Shown: positions 21,333 through 31,399, numbered from the stretch's first letter. The stretch is 64,000 nt of DNA from Colwellia sp. TT2012 (GCF_001440345.1 NZ_LJYX01000002.1:124001-188000); one strand, 5' to 3'. The notes: generated by a model from the sequence alone, not told the origin. Numbers and translations are program-made.

Positions 21333-21753
21333 TTTAAAAAAAAGCAAGGATGGCAAGGCAAAAAGGAAAAACTTCACTATTGATGAGTTTATCTCTGATG
21401 CTGAAGATTATGCCAAAGGTGCGCCTAAAATTGTTAGTGAGCTAACAAACGAAGGCACTTGCCATAAGTTAAACCTTAAGCAAGCTATCAGTGAAGCAAA
21501 GCGCTATGTTGAAATGACAGAAATTGAACATCAGCAAGCACAAGGCGTTAAAGTAGGTGTTAGAAATAAGACCAATAAACCCTTTCGGCGGGCAACTTTT
21601 ACTTTAAGCGAAGAGGCTATTGATCAGCTTCATGATTTATCTGCAGGTTCAGACTTGGCTAAATCACATATATTGCGTATTCTTATTGATGAATTGTGTA
21701 ATAAAGAACAAAATGAGCAATTAAAGAAGTTATTACAATCAAGAATTGGTTAA
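21319..21753 (+). CDS. Putative ribbon-helix-helix partner of the ParA-type ATPase
   Basis: A 144-residue basic protein with a charged N-terminal region. The C-terminal segment (about 92-130, FRRATFTLSEEAIDQLHDLS ... SHILRILIDEL) has the strand-helix-helix pattern of ribbon-helix-helix DNA-binding proteins. Its start lies inside the ParA gene, so the pair is translationally coupled like parF-parG. It would serve as centromere-binding protein or autorepressor. The assignment rests on pattern and context; no specific family is recognised. Confidence 0.65.
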   Translation: MSLTDLKKSKDGKAKRKNFTIDEFISDAEDYAKGAPKIVSELTNEGTCHKLNLKQAISEAKRYVEMTEIEHQQAQGVKVGVRNKTNKPFRRATFTLSEEAIDQLHDLSAGSDLAKSHILRILIDELCNKEQNEQLKKLLQSRIG

Positions 21754-21815
21754 TTTTCCAGATTTTAACTGAAATTTGTTGACTTTTTACCCTTAAAAGA
21801 GACAATATTTAGTCG

Positions 21816-21846
21816 AAAGCTCACTATTTAGCTGAGCTTTTTCTTT
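21816..21846 (+). terminator. Rho-independent terminator after the ParA / RHH pair
   Basis: AAAGCTCA pairs with TGAGCTTT around a 9-base loop, with T continuing in a TTTTTCTTT tract. Confidence 0.7.
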
Positions 21847-21937
21847 CTATATCCTATTTAACTATATGAAACTTAGTGAAAACTACTATTTTTGTAGTAT
21901 TTTTCTATTAAGACTAGTATTAGTTAATCAGTTTCTC

Positions 21938-21982
21938 TATAATATGCCACCTTTTTCAGGATCCCGAGACGACGGTCTTGGG
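21938..21982 (+). promoter_or_regulatory. rpmB promoter and leader hairpin
   Basis: A consensus -10 box TATAAT lies at 21938-21943. At 21963-21982 the leader holds an 8-bp hairpin (CCCGAGAC / GTCTTGGG, one G-U pair) with a GACG loop, then the palindrome AGCTCGAGCT at 21991-22000. The leader is about 70 bases. A structured leader before a ribosomal protein gene is a candidate autoregulatory site, but this is inferred. Confidence 0.5.
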
Positions 21983-22023
21983 GAAAATATAGCTCGAGCT
22001 GAAATTAATATTGGAGTACTCAC

Positions 22024-22260
22024 ATGTCTAAAGTTTGCCAAGTAACAGGCAAAGTGCCAATGGTTGGAAACAACCGTTCTCACGCAAGAAACGCGACTCG
22101 TCGTCGTTTTTTACCTAACCTTCAATCTCACCGTTTTTGGGTTGAGAGTGAAAATCGTTTCGTTAAATTACGTTTAACTCCGAAAGGAATGCGTATTATC
22201 GATAAAAAAGGTATTGATGTTGTTTTAGCAGACATCCGTGCCCGTGGCGAAAAAGTTTAA
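22024..22260 (+). CDS. rpmB: 50S ribosomal protein L28
   Basis: A 78-residue protein identical in plan to E. coli L28: [21 protein letters not shown] at the start (all but the last residues conserved) and a basic, Arg-rich body. It is preceded by GGAG at the proper distance and followed 27 bases later by rpmG. Confidence 0.97.
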   Translation: MSKVCQVTGKVPMVGNNRSHARNATRRRFLPNLQSHRFWVESENRFVKLRLTPKGMRIIDKKGIDVVLADIRARGEKV

Positions 22261-22287
22261 TAACTTTATTATTCTAAGGAAAATACT

Positions 22288-22443
22288 ATGCGCGATAAAA
22301 TTCGTTTAGTTTCTAGTGCTGGTACTGGTCATTTTTATACTACTGATAAGAATAAAAGGACTATGCCTGAGAAAATGGAAATCAAGAAATTTGATCCAAC
22401 CATTCGCAAGCACGTAATGTATAAAGAAGCTAAAATTAAGTAA
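22288..22443 (+). CDS. rpmG: 50S ribosomal protein L33
   Basis: A short gene of 51 codons plus stop ([19 protein letters not shown] at the start). L33 is recognised from [16 protein letters not shown] and the C-terminal [18 protein letters not shown]. It lacks the zinc-binding Cys pairs, so it is the C-minus form. AAGGA lies 9 bases before the ATG. It forms an operon with rpmB and ends at the terminator at 22463-22489. Confidence 0.97.
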   Translation: MRDKIRLVSSAGTGHFYTTDKNKRTMPEKMEIKKFDPTIRKHVMYKEAKIK

Positions 22444-22462
22444 TTAATTTCTGTTTCTAGTA

Positions 22463-22489
22463 AAAACCCGGTTCTTACCGGGTTTTTTT
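22463..22489 (+). terminator. Rho-independent terminator after rpmG
   Basis: AAAACCCGGT pairs with ACCGGGTTTT around TCTT, with a seven-T run. It is a textbook terminator closing rpmBG. Confidence 0.92.
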
Positions 22490-22537
22490 ATGTCTGAATT
22501 AGGGTATTGAGCGAGCATATGGATGTGTAGAGCTGTT

Positions 22538-22585
22538 ATACCATTCAGCATAAAAAAGTGATCACTTTCTTATACTGATTGGTAT
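22538..22585. repeat. 48-bp near-perfect palindrome
   Basis: The two 24-base arms match at 21 of 24 positions with no spacer; the centre is GTGATCAC and the ends are ATACCA / TGGTAT. The outer ATACCA resembles the ends of the repeat element at 60151-60312. It lies between the rpmG terminator and the next gene, without a T-tract, so it is not a classical terminator. It may be a short non-autonomous repeat or a protein-binding site. Confidence 0.7.
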
Positions 22586-22647
22586 TATGCGCGCTATTTT
22601 TTAAAAAGTTCAGTATCATACCTGCATAGTTAACTTGGAATATTTGT

Positions 22648-23148
22648 ATGAAATTATCTCGGACCGGATGGAATAATGTCATTATTTTTTCAGTAATGAC
22701 GATAATTTTAGTGATCAATGCCACTAATGACAAACTCTTCCCAAAAGAAGAACATGAAAATACGGCCGAACAATTAATACTGCCACAACATAGTGTTATT
22801 TTAACACTAGCAATAGATTTGTCAGCAAGGCAACAGGTGTTATTTGAACGTGTCGGTCGCAGTTGGCAACTAACGGCTAAAGGTATTATGTTGGTAAAAA
22901 CTGAACAGCAAATTGAGCAGATGATGTTTGCTTGGCAACAGAGTACTGGCTTAGTACAAGCAGCAGAAATTGTCATTGATAGCGAACAAGCAATTAACGT
23001 GCAAATTTCTTTAGCAGGGGAGTCGCAAGCGCGAACTTTTATGTTATATCCGCTCAATGATCAATTATTAATTTATCAGCAACAAGGTAACACTTGGTTA
23101 GCCTTACCTCCGGCACTCGCCCAGCAGTTATTACCTATTAGTTTGTAG
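22648..23148 (+). CDS. Hypothetical single-pass membrane protein
   Basis: A 166-residue protein with one N-terminal membrane segment (about 9-26) and an extracytoplasmic domain with no recognised motif. It sits between rpmG and mutM, where E. coli has no gene, 49 bases before mutM, and may be co-transcribed with it. The role is unknown. Confidence 0.7.
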   Translation: MKLSRTGWNNVIIFSVMTIILVINATNDKLFPKEEHENTAEQLILPQHSVILTLAIDLSARQQVLFERVGRSWQLTAKGIMLVKTEQQIEQMMFAWQQSTGLVQAAEIVIDSEQAINVQISLAGESQARTFMLYPLNDQLLIYQQQGNTWLALPPALAQQLLPISL

Positions 23149-23197
23149 TCGTTTAGTTTTAAAAATAACGTTTGCAACTTTTTACTAAGAAGAAATT

Positions 23198-24486
<1,289 letters not shown>

Positions 24487-24531
24487 CTACTGTTTTCTTA
24501 ATGGTTGTTAAGCGTTATTGTAATGCTAGAG

Positions 24532-24571
24532 GCGACATACTGACAAGTATTTCTACTTGTCAGTATGTCGC
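24532..24571. repeat. Perfect 18-bp-stem hairpin between coaD and a TetR gene
   Basis: The arms GCGACATACTGACAAGTA and its exact complement are separated by only TTTC. There is no T-tract on either side, and the flanking genes diverge, so it is not a normal terminator. It could be a leader structure of either gene, an operator or a small mobile palindrome. Confidence 0.85.
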
Positions 24572-24717
24572 TAAGCCATAGATAATCCACTAAAATGAAT
24601 TATTAATCACAAAAAAAAGAAAAAATCCTAAAGTATTTACTCAAAACACTTTATATATACTGAATTTTGATAGTATTATTGGGTTAGTTTTAATCAAATC
24701 AAGTGAGAAGTTGTTGC

Positions 24718-25374
24718 ATGAAAACCCGTGATAAAATAATCCAAGCCAGTATTGAATTATTTAATGAGCAAGGTGAGCGTAATGTCACCACTAATCATAT
24801 TGCTGCTCACTTAGCCATCAGCCCTGGTAATTTGTATTATCATTTCCGTAATAAAGAAGACATTATTTTATCTATATACGAGGAGTATGCACGTAGTTTA
24901 CTATTGGAAACCTTGCCGAAGGTGTCCCCGGAAGTAAAACCACTAGACTCACTTGTTTTGTATATGGATGCGGTGTTTCAAACAACAATGAAATTTCGTT
25001 TCTTTTATAGCAATCTACCTGTGTTATTGGATAAAAGCCCTAGTTTGCGGGAAAAATATGTTGAAGTGCAACAGTCTATTTCAGAGCGTGTTAGTCAATT
25101 ACTTCTTTCATTAAGAGCCGCAGATATCATTGATTTTTATGATGATGAATTGGCTGATATTGTCAGTATTTTACGTCTTATCAATACCTTCTGGGTTAGT
25201 TTTCATCAAACTCAGACTATCGTTAATGAAGTCAATGATTCAGTCTTTTATCAAGGCGTGCTTAAAATCTTAGTGATTTTACGTCCCTATACCAAAGCTC
25301 ATGCCATAAGTGACCTTAATCAAGCGCGTGATGTTTATCAGCAAAGGTACCAAAAAGCGGTAGAAATAGATTAA
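24718..25374 (+). CDS. TetR-family transcriptional regulator
   Basis: About 218 residues. The helix-turn-helix is clear (NVTTNHIAAHLAISPGNLYYHFRNKEDII). The C-terminal domain is Leu/Phe-rich, as in the group that binds acyl-type ligands. The ATG at 24718 is preferred over a GTG at 24703, because the conserved region starts at MKTRDKI. No target gene is adjacent, since the downstream genes face it. An acyl-CoA or fatty-acid role is only a guess. Confidence 0.82.
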   Translation: MKTRDKIIQASIELFNEQGERNVTTNHIAAHLAISPGNLYYHFRNKEDIILSIYEEYARSLLLETLPKVSPEVKPLDSLVLYMDAVFQTTMKFRFFYSNLPVLLDKSPSLREKYVEVQQSISERVSQLLLSLRAADIIDFYDDELADIVSILRLINTFWVSFHQTQTIVNEVNDSVFYQGVLKILVILRPYTKAHAISDLNQARDVYQQRYQKAVEID

Positions 25375-25389
25375 CCTTAGCAGCACTTG

Positions 25390-25479
25390 CGCAATAGCTC
25401 GCTATTGGCATTGAGAGCAAGCCAATCTTGGCAGTTTTTAAACCAGTACCATAAGCAATAACCTAGTAAAATTGGTATT
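25390..25479. repeat. Partial copy of a dispersed intergenic repeat
   Basis: It shares with 60151-60312 the hairpin CAATAGCTnGCTATTGG, then ATTGAGAGCAA, a TCTTGG-containing stretch, AACCAG and the terminal AATTGGTAT. The left end is missing. It fills the gap between the TetR gene and the facing HExxH gene. Confidence 0.7.
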
Positions 25480-25481
25480 AG

Positions 25482-26501
25482 TTAAGCTGTTAATTCGAAT
25501 TGAAAGTTGTCCGGTCTTTCATAACCTTGGCTTACTGTGAAGTAAAAACTTTCGATACGTAGTGCCCGTTGTTGTACCTCATTTGATTGTACGTTCTGAG
25601 TACTTTGACTAGCCGCTAACTTTTGCTTTGATGAGTTGGAAATAATAGCGTCTTGCGCAGATAAGGTCTGCTTGATGAAAGTATCGAACTCAGTACTTGT
25701 AGCATCTTGCTCGGTATTCAGGCTTACATTAGCTGCTATATTCAGTTCTTTATTCGAATGACTTGGCTGAGCATCAGCGTTACTTTGTAACGCAAGTAAC
25801 TCTGATTGTGCTACGAGTATTTTTTGTGTGGCACTGGCGGCAACCCGAGTATCTTGTGTCGACGGATTTGCTGGTGCTAATGCCGCAGAATGCACTTTTT
25901 GCATCTTAGTTATGGTTGCTTGCGGATCGCCTACGACACTGCTTAAGTCGACAGATACCTCTCCTCCTACCGCATATTGTTTGCCATCAGGGCCTACTTC
26001 AAAGGTATAAGACGGCGTTCCGGTCACCGCCCCCCCTGTTGTCGCGTGAGCTAATTCATGGGCTTTTACTTCTTTATCTCTTTGTTGTAGCTGGCTAATG
26101 AGTTTTTCATCGGCAAGTGCCTGTTTAGTGCTGTCGTTATCTTTATCATTTTCGGCGTCGCTATCTTTAGCACTGTTGTTTGCATTAGCATGTTCTTCTT
26201 GCTTGTGTTCAGCATCCTGCGGAGAGCTCTGTTCACCTTGTTGATTTTCTTGTTCAGCAATGGAGCTGGCAGCATGCTCTGCTTGTTTTCTTAAATTAGC
26301 AAGATCGACTTGTTCGTTGACTTGGGCTGGTGTTCGGGCGCGCTCTTTATCGGCAGCGACAGCTTTTTCCGCGGCAGAAGGGTTGGTGGCCGTAACCTGG
26401 GTGATAATTTCTCGTTGATGATTATCACGACGCAAGCTTTCCGTAGGTGGGTTGACCACAGTTGCTAAGGGTAAGTTTGCTACATGAGGGGTGATATTCA
26501 T
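25482..26501 (-). CDS. Putative HExxH metalloprotease (SprA-related family)
   Basis: A 339-residue protein. The N-terminal half is low complexity (Gln/Glu/Asn/Asp/Ala). The conserved core holds KAHELAHATTGG (zinc-ligand HExxH) followed by a GTPSYTFEVGPDGKQYAVGGEVSVDLS segment, then a low-complexity C-terminal tail. This core matches the SprA-related putative metalloprotease family as I recall it. There is no signal peptide. A small flagellar-rod-like protein is encoded 48 bases upstream on the same strand, so the two are likely an operon. Confidence 0.78.
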   Translation of the reverse strand: MNITPHVANLPLATVVNPPTESLRRDNHQREIITQVTATNPSAAEKAVAADKERARTPAQVNEQVDLANLRKQAEHAASSIAEQENQQGEQSSPQDAEHKQEEHANANNSAKDSDAENDKDNDSTKQALADEKLISQLQQRDKEVKAHELAHATTGGAVTGTPSYTFEVGPDGKQYAVGGEVSVDLSSVVGDPQATITKMQKVHSAALAPANPSTQDTRVAASATQKILVAQSELLALQSNADAQPSHSNKELNIAANVSLNTEQDATSTEFDTFIKQTLSAQDAIISNSSKQKLAASQSTQNVQSNEVQQRALRIESFYFTVSQGYERPDNFQFELTA

Positions 26502-26549
26502 AAGGACAAATGATTTACCAATAAGTAAAACGTTAACGGCTATATATTA

Positions 26550-26852
26550 TTAGGCGGTGACATCTAGTAGGGTACCTAGCACATCATCAGCACTTTTAAT
26601 AACTTCAATCGAAGCTTTTGCTTGAAATTCAGCCACTTTTAAATTGACAATAGCTTGGTTTAAATCAGGTAAATCTAAGTGGTTACTTGCCTTAGTCACC
26701 TCAGTGTTTACCTCACCACTATTGGCTGGATTTGTTTGTTGCTCAGTATTATAGGTGGTACTGGCGACAATATCAGCAGCCGCTTGCTCCGCTGTTGCGT
26801 TAGCATTTTGTAAGCCTTGCAAACCTGAATTAAATGCAGATGGTATCTCCAT
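26550..26852 (-). CDS. Small protein resembling flagellar rod/hook termini
   Basis: A 100-residue protein. The N-terminus (SAFNSGLQGLQNANATAEQAA) resembles the first helix of axial flagellar proteins. The C-terminus (LNQAIVNLKVAEFQAKASIE then VIKSADDVLGTLLDV) resembles the last helix of FlgG/FlgC-type proteins. The central globular part is almost absent. It could be a minimal rod-like protein or a regulator that mimics rod ends. It lies directly upstream of the HExxH gene. The resemblance is by eye. Confidence 0.6.
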   Translation of the reverse strand: MEIPSAFNSGLQGLQNANATAEQAAADIVASTTYNTEQQTNPANSGEVNTEVTKASNHLDLPDLNQAIVNLKVAEFQAKASIEVIKSADDVLGTLLDVTA

Positions 26853-26968
26853 AGGTAATCCTCCACGGCTAATAAACCTTGTTGGTTAATTATTAATCTA
26901 AATGGCGAAAAAGTAAAGCTGAAATTATCACCAGGTAAGACATTATCTCATTATTATTTCGGTATTAT

Positions 26969-27805
26969 TCATTTCGCCTTATTGGCATTGAAATGTAACG
27001 CTAGCCAAGTGCATAACACCTGATAAAAGTCATCAAGGTGAGAAATAAAGGGTGCATGGGAAGCATGGTCAAATAGGTGTAAGTCACTATGTACGGCTAA
27101 AAGACTGATTTTTTCGATCACTGTTTTAGGTACCAAGCTATCATTCTGCCCGTATAACCTTAGAAAAGGTTGCTGGATACTTGCTAATTGCTGGCGTAGA
27201 TCACAGTCACTCAATAAGGCCAGTGAATTGGCTAACGTTTCTTGGCTAGGCAGGGCATGTGCCATAACTAACTTGCTGATTAGCTTTAAATCTTGTCGAA
27301 TATGTGGGCTGCCCATGGCTTGAATTTTTAAGAAAGCTTTAATCGTTTTCTCGGTATCTTGTGCTAGCTGATGATGAAAACTATCCAGTACATTGGCCTT
27401 TATACCCGGCCAGTTATTTTGCTCTTGTTCAACAAAGTATGGGCTGCTGGCAACCGTAATCAAGGCTAATACTTTTTCTGGGTAGTTGATGGACATTTGC
27501 GTGGCAATTAAGCCGCCCAATGACCAACCAAGATAAATAGCGGGTTGGTCAATTACTTGCTCAATATGATGGCAAATATTGGCTAAAGAGTAGGGCTTTA
27601 TAGCAACAGCACTATTGATACCAAAGCCAGGTAAGTCCAGGGTGATTAACTGGTAGTGACTATTTTTATTTTCGCTGAATAATTTTAGCAGCGGTTGCCA
27701 AACGCCTGAGTTTAAGCCCCAACCATGAATTAACACAATAGGAATGGCATTTTTATTAAGGCTACTTTGAGGAGGGAAGGTGGAAAATGTTAAGCTTTTT
27801 GCCAT
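26969..27805 (-). CDS. bioH: Pimeloyl-ACP methyl ester esterase BioH
   Basis: A 278-residue alpha/beta hydrolase. HGWGLNSGVWQPL forms the oxyanion region and GWSLGG carries the nucleophile Ser (near residue 97). Asp in GQNDSLVP and His in HASHAPFISH complete the triad. It cleaves the methyl ester that ends pimelate synthesis for biotin. It is divergent from comF, as bioH is from gntX in E. coli. Confidence 0.92.
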   Translation of the reverse strand: MAKSLTFSTFPPQSSLNKNAIPIVLIHGWGLNSGVWQPLLKLFSENKNSHYQLITLDLPGFGINSAVAIKPYSLANICHHIEQVIDQPAIYLGWSLGGLIATQMSINYPEKVLALITVASSPYFVEQEQNNWPGIKANVLDSFHHQLAQDTEKTIKAFLKIQAMGSPHIRQDLKLISKLVMAHALPSQETLANSLALLSDCDLRQQLASIQQPFLRLYGQNDSLVPKTVIEKISLLAVHSDLHLFDHASHAPFISHLDDFYQVLCTWLALHFNANKAK

Positions 27806-27876
27806 GCTTACTACTGCACTATAAATATAAAAGTACTAGTGTATATCATATCATTTGATAGCAAAAGGAAAGCAAG

Positions 27877-28638
27877 ATGGCATGGCAGCTAGAGCTAAGA
27901 AAACTTAAGGCGTGTTGTCTTTCTAGCTTAAGAAGTATTAGTTGCTGTGATCTGTGTGGTGAAAATGTCAATAATAGCTTTTTACTCGGTTACTCGCTGC
28001 CACAAGCATTACTTTGTCAAAACTGTGTCAACGATTTACCTTATTTTAATCAACAGCTAGTAGCGGGTAACTTACTCAGTTGGCCCGCTATTTATCATGC
28101 CTTACCAAAAATTCATTTTGAACAACTTTTTGCCTTATCGCCTTATATTTACCCCTTTAATAAATGGCTAGCACAAATGAAATATCTAGGTCGTTTTGAG
28201 CTGGCGCATTTGTTCAGTGCCTTGCTCTGTGCTCAGTGGCAAGCCATGGCAAAACACCAAGCGTTAGCTCCTGTGGATTTAGTACTACCGGTGCCTTTAC
28301 ATATTAAAAAATGGCAGTTTCGTGGTTATAACCAAGCCCACCTGATAGCAAAGTGTTTTGCTAAGCAGTTAACTTTTCCTTATGACGCTAAGTTAGTGGT
28401 GCGCATTAAAAATAATACTAGCCAAATGGGGAAAACTGGTCATCAACGGCGAAAAAATTTAGCCAATACTTTTGCTTTGCAGCGAAAATTGGCGAGCCAT
28501 ATCAAACATGTATTGATTATTGATGATGTAGTAACCACGGGTACCACGGTCAGTGAAATTAGTAAGTTATTAAAACAAGCAGGTGTTGAAACCGTCACCT
28601 TAGTAACTGTGTGTTTAACCCTACCTAAAAGCAATTAG
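27877..28638 (+). CDS. comF: ComF/GntX-family phosphoribosyltransferase-like protein
   Basis: A 253-residue protein. A zinc-ribbon-like N-terminus (CDLCG ... LCQNC, about 25-55) precedes a type I PRTase domain with VLIIDDVVTTGTT (PRPP-binding loop, near 217). ComF homologues help DNA uptake for natural transformation in competent bacteria; the E. coli homologue is GntX/YhgH. The bioH-gntX-nfuA order is kept, with an M14 peptidase gene inserted before nfuA. Confidence 0.9.
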   Translation: MAWQLELRKLKACCLSSLRSISCCDLCGENVNNSFLLGYSLPQALLCQNCVNDLPYFNQQLVAGNLLSWPAIYHALPKIHFEQLFALSPYIYPFNKWLAQMKYLGRFELAHLFSALLCAQWQAMAKHQALAPVDLVLPVPLHIKKWQFRGYNQAHLIAKCFAKQLTFPYDAKLVVRIKNNTSQMGKTGHQRRKNLANTFALQRKLASHIKHVLIIDDVVTTGTTVSEISKLLKQAGVETVTLVTVCLTLPKSN

Positions 28639-28649
28639 CAACAATGTCC

Positions 28650-31226
28650 TTATTTATAAGGCGTGGAAAAAATTTTACTAAAAAACAAGCTGTTGGCGAG
28701 TAATTTGGCGCTGCCATGCCAGTAACCTCTAAAAGCGAGTACATCAGTGGTAGCAATGACTCTACCTTCACCGACGTTGTGCGCAACAATGGCAGCGTTA
28801 TGTGCTAATCGATTTACTAAGTTTTTGTCGGTATAACCACTGAGTAGTGGTGAGGAGGTATATTTCGCTAACGTGACAAACGGTTGTTGAGGGTGCTCGA
28901 TAATGAGATTGCTATTACGAAATAGTGGCAGTAAATTATGCTGATAACCGTAAGCTAGTGGATGACTAGTATCTAATTCTACTTGGAAGATAGCGCCAGC
29001 AATACGTTTGCGACTAGCGAGTTTTTCTTTATCTTGATAACTGAGATTGTCATTATCAAATAACTGGTCTATCTGCTCTTTAGTGACAAATTTAGTACGT
29101 AATATTTCTTGTTTTGCTAACCATTGGGCCGCACGTTTTTGGCCGATAATGACGCCACCTTGTTCAACCCATTGCTTTAATTGCTGCGCAGTATGTGCAG
29201 TAACATACTGATAATTACCATCAACAAGAATAATATGACTATAAGTTGATAAATCTACACGTTTTAACCTGCTATGATCGATAATTGACAGAGGAATATT
29301 TAGTGTCTCATCAAGGTAAAATCGTACTTCACCAGCTTCATATTGAGAGATACCCAGACCCCCTATTAATAATGTTTTAACCTTACTTATTGGCTTTAAT
29401 GAGCCACTGCCAATATCAATGCCTTTCATGGTCAAACCTGTGCTAATACTGTCTAAGGTGATACCTGCGCTATTACTGGCAGCAATTAATTGTCTTTGCC
29501 AGTCTTGGTTTTGTTGAATACCAGCGGGCACGACGATGCTGCCGGCATTAAAGTGCTTTGTTTTGCCATTTATTATGCTAGAAAAAGGCTTAGTGGCCAC
29601 TCTCGCTTTGATATTATTGCTTAGCAGCTCATTGAGTAATTTCGGCGCTAAAAAGTGATGCCATTCGAAGACATAGCCATAGGCTGACTTGCTGATATTA
29701 TTTGAGATAAAGGCTGGCGGCTTAGACCAAGCTTGCTGCGCCAATTTTAGTCCACGTGTCCGGTTTATTTGAATAGCTGCAATGTTCATTGCCAACGGCA
29801 TAGTCCAGCCGGAAACATCATAAAAAGTATTATCTTTAAAATTTGTTTGTCGATTAAACAACGCTTGGATCAGGCGAAATTGTGGTTGGGCCAAAGGTAT
29901 ATAATAGCTATTACTTTTTTGATATTTTTTATCTTTAAATTTAAAATCAGCAGTAAGTGGGTAAATTCTAATTTTATGCTGAGTTAGTGTTGATAACAAT
30001 GCATTGAGGCGATAGTTATCTTTATTTTCGTGTAATAAGTAGCCGGAAAAATCTTCTTGTTTGGCCAACTTTATACTTTGTTGATAAAAATCACTACGGT
30101 ATTTTTTTAGTTGCTGGCGATTTTCCCAAGCACCTTGGATGGTTGAAAGCGAGGTGGTCACGTGGTTTTCTATACTAAACTCTAACGTCAGTAAGCCATT
30201 TATCGTCTGTTGCTGCATTCCCCTAGCACTGGCTTGCTCGAATAAAACGCCAATACTGCCATTAATATCTGGATAGGTTGAGCCTTTGCCGTAGTAGAAG
30301 TCATCAAAATTCTCTTCACTATAATAAAGGCGCTGTTGCTTATCTAACGCTGCCGCATGAAAGCTTGCTAGTGTTGTGGTTAATTCGACATTTCTTTTTG
30401 GTGTCAGTGGATGAGTACGGCTTTGAACGCCCGGCTGAAAAAAGTAACTACTGTTGGCAGACATTTCGTGAAAATCACCGACAACATGAGGTTGATATTG
30501 GTGAAAGTACTTTAATCTGTGTTGGCTTTCTTGTTGAGAAAGTAATAACCAGTCGCGATTTAAATCAAACCAAAAATGATTAGTTCGTCCAGTAATCCAG
30601 CCTTGGTGATGTTCAATATGATTTGCGTCGCTATTGTCAGTGGAGTTACGGTAAGTGTTAACCCAATTAACAAACCTATCCATACCATCGGGGTTAATAC
30701 TCGGCTCTAAGACGATAATGGTATTGGCCAGTAATTCAGTCATTTTTGCATCGTCATTAGCCGCCAAATAATAGGCAACTATCATGGCAGCATTAGCACC
30801 ACTTATTTCATCACCATGTACACTATAACCGAGCCAGATAACTAAGGGGGCCTGGTCGGACTTTTGCTGAATAAGTCGATTTTTATTTTGAGAAAAAATG
30901 TCGCGCTCACTAAGTATATTGGCTAAGTTAGCTAGATTTTTGGGGCTAGAAATGGTCACCAGCAATTGCTCACGTTGCTGAGCCGTTTTCCCCATCGAGG
31001 TAATAGCCACCCGTGCTGAGTTATGCGCTAGGGTATAGAAGTAGTTACTTAGTTGATCATGCCTGATATGTCGTTGACCAATTTCAAAGCCTAACGTGCT
31101 ACTGGGTAAGGGGATTTTACTATTAAACTGAATACCTGTGGGTAAGTAATCTTGTACTGGCATGGCATTTAGCCGAGTAGAGCAGAGTAAGGTGAATGAG
31201 ATAATTAGAATTCGTATAAGTAGCAT
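28650..31226 (-). CDS. Large secreted M14-family zinc carboxypeptidase
   Basis: An 858-residue protein with a signal peptide (about 1-21, ending LNA). The M14 domain (about 40-380) shows the zinc motif HGDE in YSVHGDEISGANAA, EPSINPDGMDRF, and GRTNHFWFDLNRDW. The last two-thirds contains a class-I glutamine-amidotransferase-like segment (about 620-830, with HIILVDGNYQ) that may be a structural domain. It probably digests extracellular or periplasmic peptides. The insertion between comF and nfuA is not conserved with E. coli. Confidence 0.88.
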   Translation of the reverse strand: MLLIRILIISFTLLCSTRLNAMPVQDYLPTGIQFNSKIPLPSSTLGFEIGQRHIRHDQLSNYFYTLAHNSARVAITSMGKTAQQREQLLVTISSPKNLANLANILSERDIFSQNKNRLIQQKSDQAPLVIWLGYSVHGDEISGANAAMIVAYYLAANDDAKMTELLANTIIVLEPSINPDGMDRFVNWVNTYRNSTDNSDANHIEHHQGWITGRTNHFWFDLNRDWLLLSQQESQHRLKYFHQYQPHVVGDFHEMSANSSYFFQPGVQSRTHPLTPKRNVELTTTLASFHAAALDKQQRLYYSEENFDDFYYGKGSTYPDINGSIGVLFEQASARGMQQQTINGLLTLEFSIENHVTTSLSTIQGAWENRQQLKKYRSDFYQQSIKLAKQEDFSGYLLHENKDNYRLNALLSTLTQHKIRIYPLTADFKFKDKKYQKSNSYYIPLAQPQFRLIQALFNRQTNFKDNTFYDVSGWTMPLAMNIAAIQINRTRGLKLAQQAWSKPPAFISNNISKSAYGYVFEWHHFLAPKLLNELLSNNIKARVATKPFSSIINGKTKHFNAGSIVVPAGIQQNQDWQRQLIAASNSAGITLDSISTGLTMKGIDIGSGSLKPISKVKTLLIGGLGISQYEAGEVRFYLDETLNIPLSIIDHSRLKRVDLSTYSHIILVDGNYQYVTAHTAQQLKQWVEQGGVIIGQKRAAQWLAKQEILRTKFVTKEQIDQLFDNDNLSYQDKEKLASRKRIAGAIFQVELDTSHPLAYGYQHNLLPLFRNSNLIIEHPQQPFVTLAKYTSSPLLSGYTDKNLVNRLAHNAAIVAHNVGEGRVIATTDVLAFRGYWHGSAKLLANSLFFSKIFSTPYK

Positions 31227-31399
31227 CTATGTGGCCCCTTGTTAAGACTGCTCTAAAGTAGCAAACAAAAGCGTAAAAATCATTAGCACATAACTAAATA
31301 GCAGAGTAAAATGGCCATACTTGAGTAAAACAGTCAGGTACTTTTCACTGTTGATTGATAAAACTGGAAGAGTATCCGAGAGCAAAGAGAGTTAAGATA

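Noticed and set aside
22545..23057. Long minus-strand open frame opposite the hypothetical gene at 22648-23148
   Set aside because: It is Cys/Ser-rich with no domain pattern and lies antisense to a frame with a good membrane segment and sensible spacing to mutM.
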